This document shows, piece by piece, positions 4,160 to 5,426 of a DNA stretch of 5,426 nucleotides. Within the stretch, counting starts at the first letter, position 1, and each line of letters opens with the position of its first letter. A program made the position numbers and the translations under genes. Source of the stretch: Chloroflexota bacterium (GTDB lineage: Bacteria > Chloroflexota > UBA6077 > CF-72); assembly GCA_019247135.1 (NCBI GenBank), contig JAFAPL010000859.1:1-5426 (forward strand). The letters are read 5' to 3'. The notes beneath the pieces are model-generated. The model had not been told where the DNA came from, made no database searches, and worked only from the letters and a program-made list of their open reading frames with translations.

Positions 4160-5426
4160 TGCGCTTGCCGCCCGGCGTCCACGAGCTGGGCCAACGCCTG
4201 GCTGCGGAGTTCGCCGGGCGGAATGCGGAGCTGTTCCTCGTCGGCGGCATGGTGCGCGATCTGGAGCTGCACGCGGGTGTGGGCCAGGACGTCGACTTCG
4301 CGACCAGTGCCGCGCCAACTGTCACGTCGGCGGCGCTGAAGGCAGCGGGTGGGAAAGTCTTCAGTGTCGGCGAGAAGTTCGGCACGATCGGCGCGGTTTT
4401 CGACGCACCGCCGCTTCACGTCGAGGTGACCACGTACCGCGCTGAGGCGTACACGCCCGGCTCGCGCAAACCGTCGGTGGCTTTCGGCGGCTCGCTCGAG
4501 GATGATCTGGCGCGACGCGATTTCACCATCAACGCGATCGCGTTGGACCTCCGGTCGGGTGCGTTGCGCGATCCGCTCGGAGGCGTGCGCGACCTCGAGG
4601 TCGGACTGGTGCGGGCGGTCGGCGAGCCGGCCGAGCGCTTCAGGGAGGATCCGTTGCGCTTGCTGCGGGCAGTGCGCTTCGCCTCACGGCTCGGGTTTCT
4701 GATCGAGCCGGCGACCGCCGATGCGGTGTGCGCGGCTGCGCCGGCGCTCGCGGGCATCAGTCGCGAGCGCGTGCGGGACGAGCTCGCGAAGATTCTTCTG
4801 GGGCCCGCGCCCGCGCGGGGCATCGAGCTGCTGTGCGATCTCGGGTTGGCTCCCTTCAGCCTGCCCGCCGTGCCGAAACTGCGCGGTATGCAGCAGGAGG
4901 CCGGCCGACACAAGGACGTATTCAGCCATACGCTCCAGGTGCTCGATCGCACGCCGCCGCGGACGGCGCTGCGCTGGGCCGCCCTGCTGCACGACATCGC
5001 CAAGCCGAACACCAAGCGTGTCGAAGACGGGAAAGTCACCTTTCACGGGCACGATCACAAAGGCGCTCGAATGGCTCGACGCATTCTCACCGAGCTGCAT
5101 CAGCCAACCGAGCTGATCACACGGGTCGAGCGCCTGGTGGGGCTGCATCTTCGAGCCAATGCGTACGCCGGCGAATGGACCGATAGCGCGGTGCGTCGGC
5201 TCGTGCGCGAGGTCGGTGATGACCTGCTCGAGGATCTGCTGGCGCTCTCGCGCGCGGACGTCACCACGGGTCGCGTCGAGCTGAGGGTCGCCATCGCGCG
5301 GAGCGTGGCCGAGCTGGAGCAGCGCATCAAGGAGCTGCGCGAGCAGGAGGACATTGCGCGGCTTACCAGTCCGCTCGACGGCATCGGGCTGATGGCGCTG
5401 TTCGGACGCGGCCCGGGCGCGTGGAT
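4159..5426 (+). CDS. cca: CCA tRNA nucleotidyltransferase with HD domain (3' end outside window)
   Basis: This class II tRNA nucleotidyltransferase adds or repairs the 3'-CCA end of tRNAs using CTP and ATP in the cytoplasm. The 422 residues seen include LVGGMVRDLEL (27-37), catalytic acids D44 and D46 in DVDFAT, a third acid E89 in VEVTTYR, RRDFTIN (119-125), the base-selecting EDxxR motif (E163, D164, R167) in EDPLRLLRAVRFASRLGF, and ERVRDEL (203-209). An HD phosphohydrolase-type domain follows: H251, H278/D279 in LLHDIAKP, H296/H298 and D367. The last visible part, PLDGIGLMALFGRGPGAW, matches the C-terminal DG-xx-LM-xx-xG-x-xPG motif, so probably only some 30-60 residues are missing. The frame is open to the right edge. 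Starts at GTG 4144 or GTG 4135 are possible alternatives; ATG 4159 gives a family-like N-terminus. Some relatives add only A or only CC, which sequence reading cannot decide. Confidence 0.93.
   Translation, partial: MRLPPGVHELGQRLAAEFAGRNAELFLVGGMVRDLELHAGVGQDVDFATSAAPTVTSAALKAAGGKVFSVGEKFGTIGAVFDAPPLHVEVTTYRAEAYTPGSRKPSVAFGGSLEDDLARRDFTINAIALDLRSGALRDPLGGVRDLEVGLVRAVGEPAERFREDPLRLLRAVRFASRLGFLIEPATADAVCAAAPALAGISRERVRDELAKILLGPAPARGIELLCDLGLAPFSLPAVPKLRGMQQEAGRHKDVFSHTLQVLDRTPPRTALRWAALLHDIAKPNTKRVEDGKVTFHGHDHKGARMARRILTELHQPTELITRVERLVGLHLRANAYAGEWTDSAVRRLVREVGDDLLEDLLALSRADVTTGRVELRVAIARSVAELEQRIKELREQEDIARLTSPLDGIGLMALFGRGPGAW

Noticed and set aside
3944..5384. Several minus-strand ORFs opposite the CCA gene
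   Set aside because: They are arginine/serine-rich shadow frames typical of GC-rich DNA; the plus strand carries all the CCA enzyme motifs without interruption.
1..5426. tRNA genes, CRISPR arrays, insertion sequences, phage or toxin-antitoxin modules
   Set aside because: No cloverleaf, spaced direct repeats, terminal inverted repeats with transposase, or recognisable defence or toxin proteins were seen on either strand.

Overview
This 5.4-kb window is GC-rich bacterial chromosome (roughly low-to-mid 60s % GC by eye). Four substantial genes are clear, and a fifth small fragment lies at the left edge. The gene types (a GT-C-like membrane protein, a solitary UgpC/MsiK-type ABC ATPase, a two-TM double zinc-ribbon protein, a CCA-adding enzyme with an HD domain) together with a Gram-positive-type LexA-like box suggest Chloroflexota or possibly Actinomycetota. 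That assignment is an inference without a database search. There is no insertion sequence, CRISPR array, rRNA or tRNA gene, and no sign of a recent mobile element.

Left part: a minus-strand reading frame leaves the window at base 1. Its visible residues (VSIARLGGPAAVRSGPWG) resemble the N-terminus of DegT/DnrJ/EryC1-type sugar aminotransferases. It is divergent from a 542-residue plus-strand membrane protein (147-1775) of the TMTC/GT39-like GT-C group. The short gap between them holds a strong inverted repeat, an 8-bp palindrome and a weak promoter that could give a leaderless or nearly leaderless mRNA. The pair hints at surface sugar or glycan chemistry.

Middle part: after a gap with a weak promoter comes a complete ABC transporter ATPase of the UgpC/MalK/MsiK type (2012-3118). 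No permease or binding-protein gene is beside it, so it may serve sugar transporters encoded elsewhere. A good intrinsic terminator follows. Convergent to it, on the minus strand, is a 188-residue protein with two membrane helices and two cytoplasmic-looking zinc ribbons (3252-3818).

Right part: a gap of about 340 bp separates the zinc-ribbon gene from a divergent CCA tRNA nucleotidyltransferase (4159 to beyond the window end). The gap contains a 9-bp tandem repeat, a near-consensus sigma-70 promoter (TTGACA, 17 bp, TCTAAT) and, filling its spacer, a perfect 12-bp palindrome GAACGTACGTTC that matches a LexA/SOS box. A short leader ORF may overlap the CCA gene start as TGATG. An apparently SOS-type promoter in front of a tRNA-maturation gene is the most interesting signal here. 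I see no wholly new multi-gene system.
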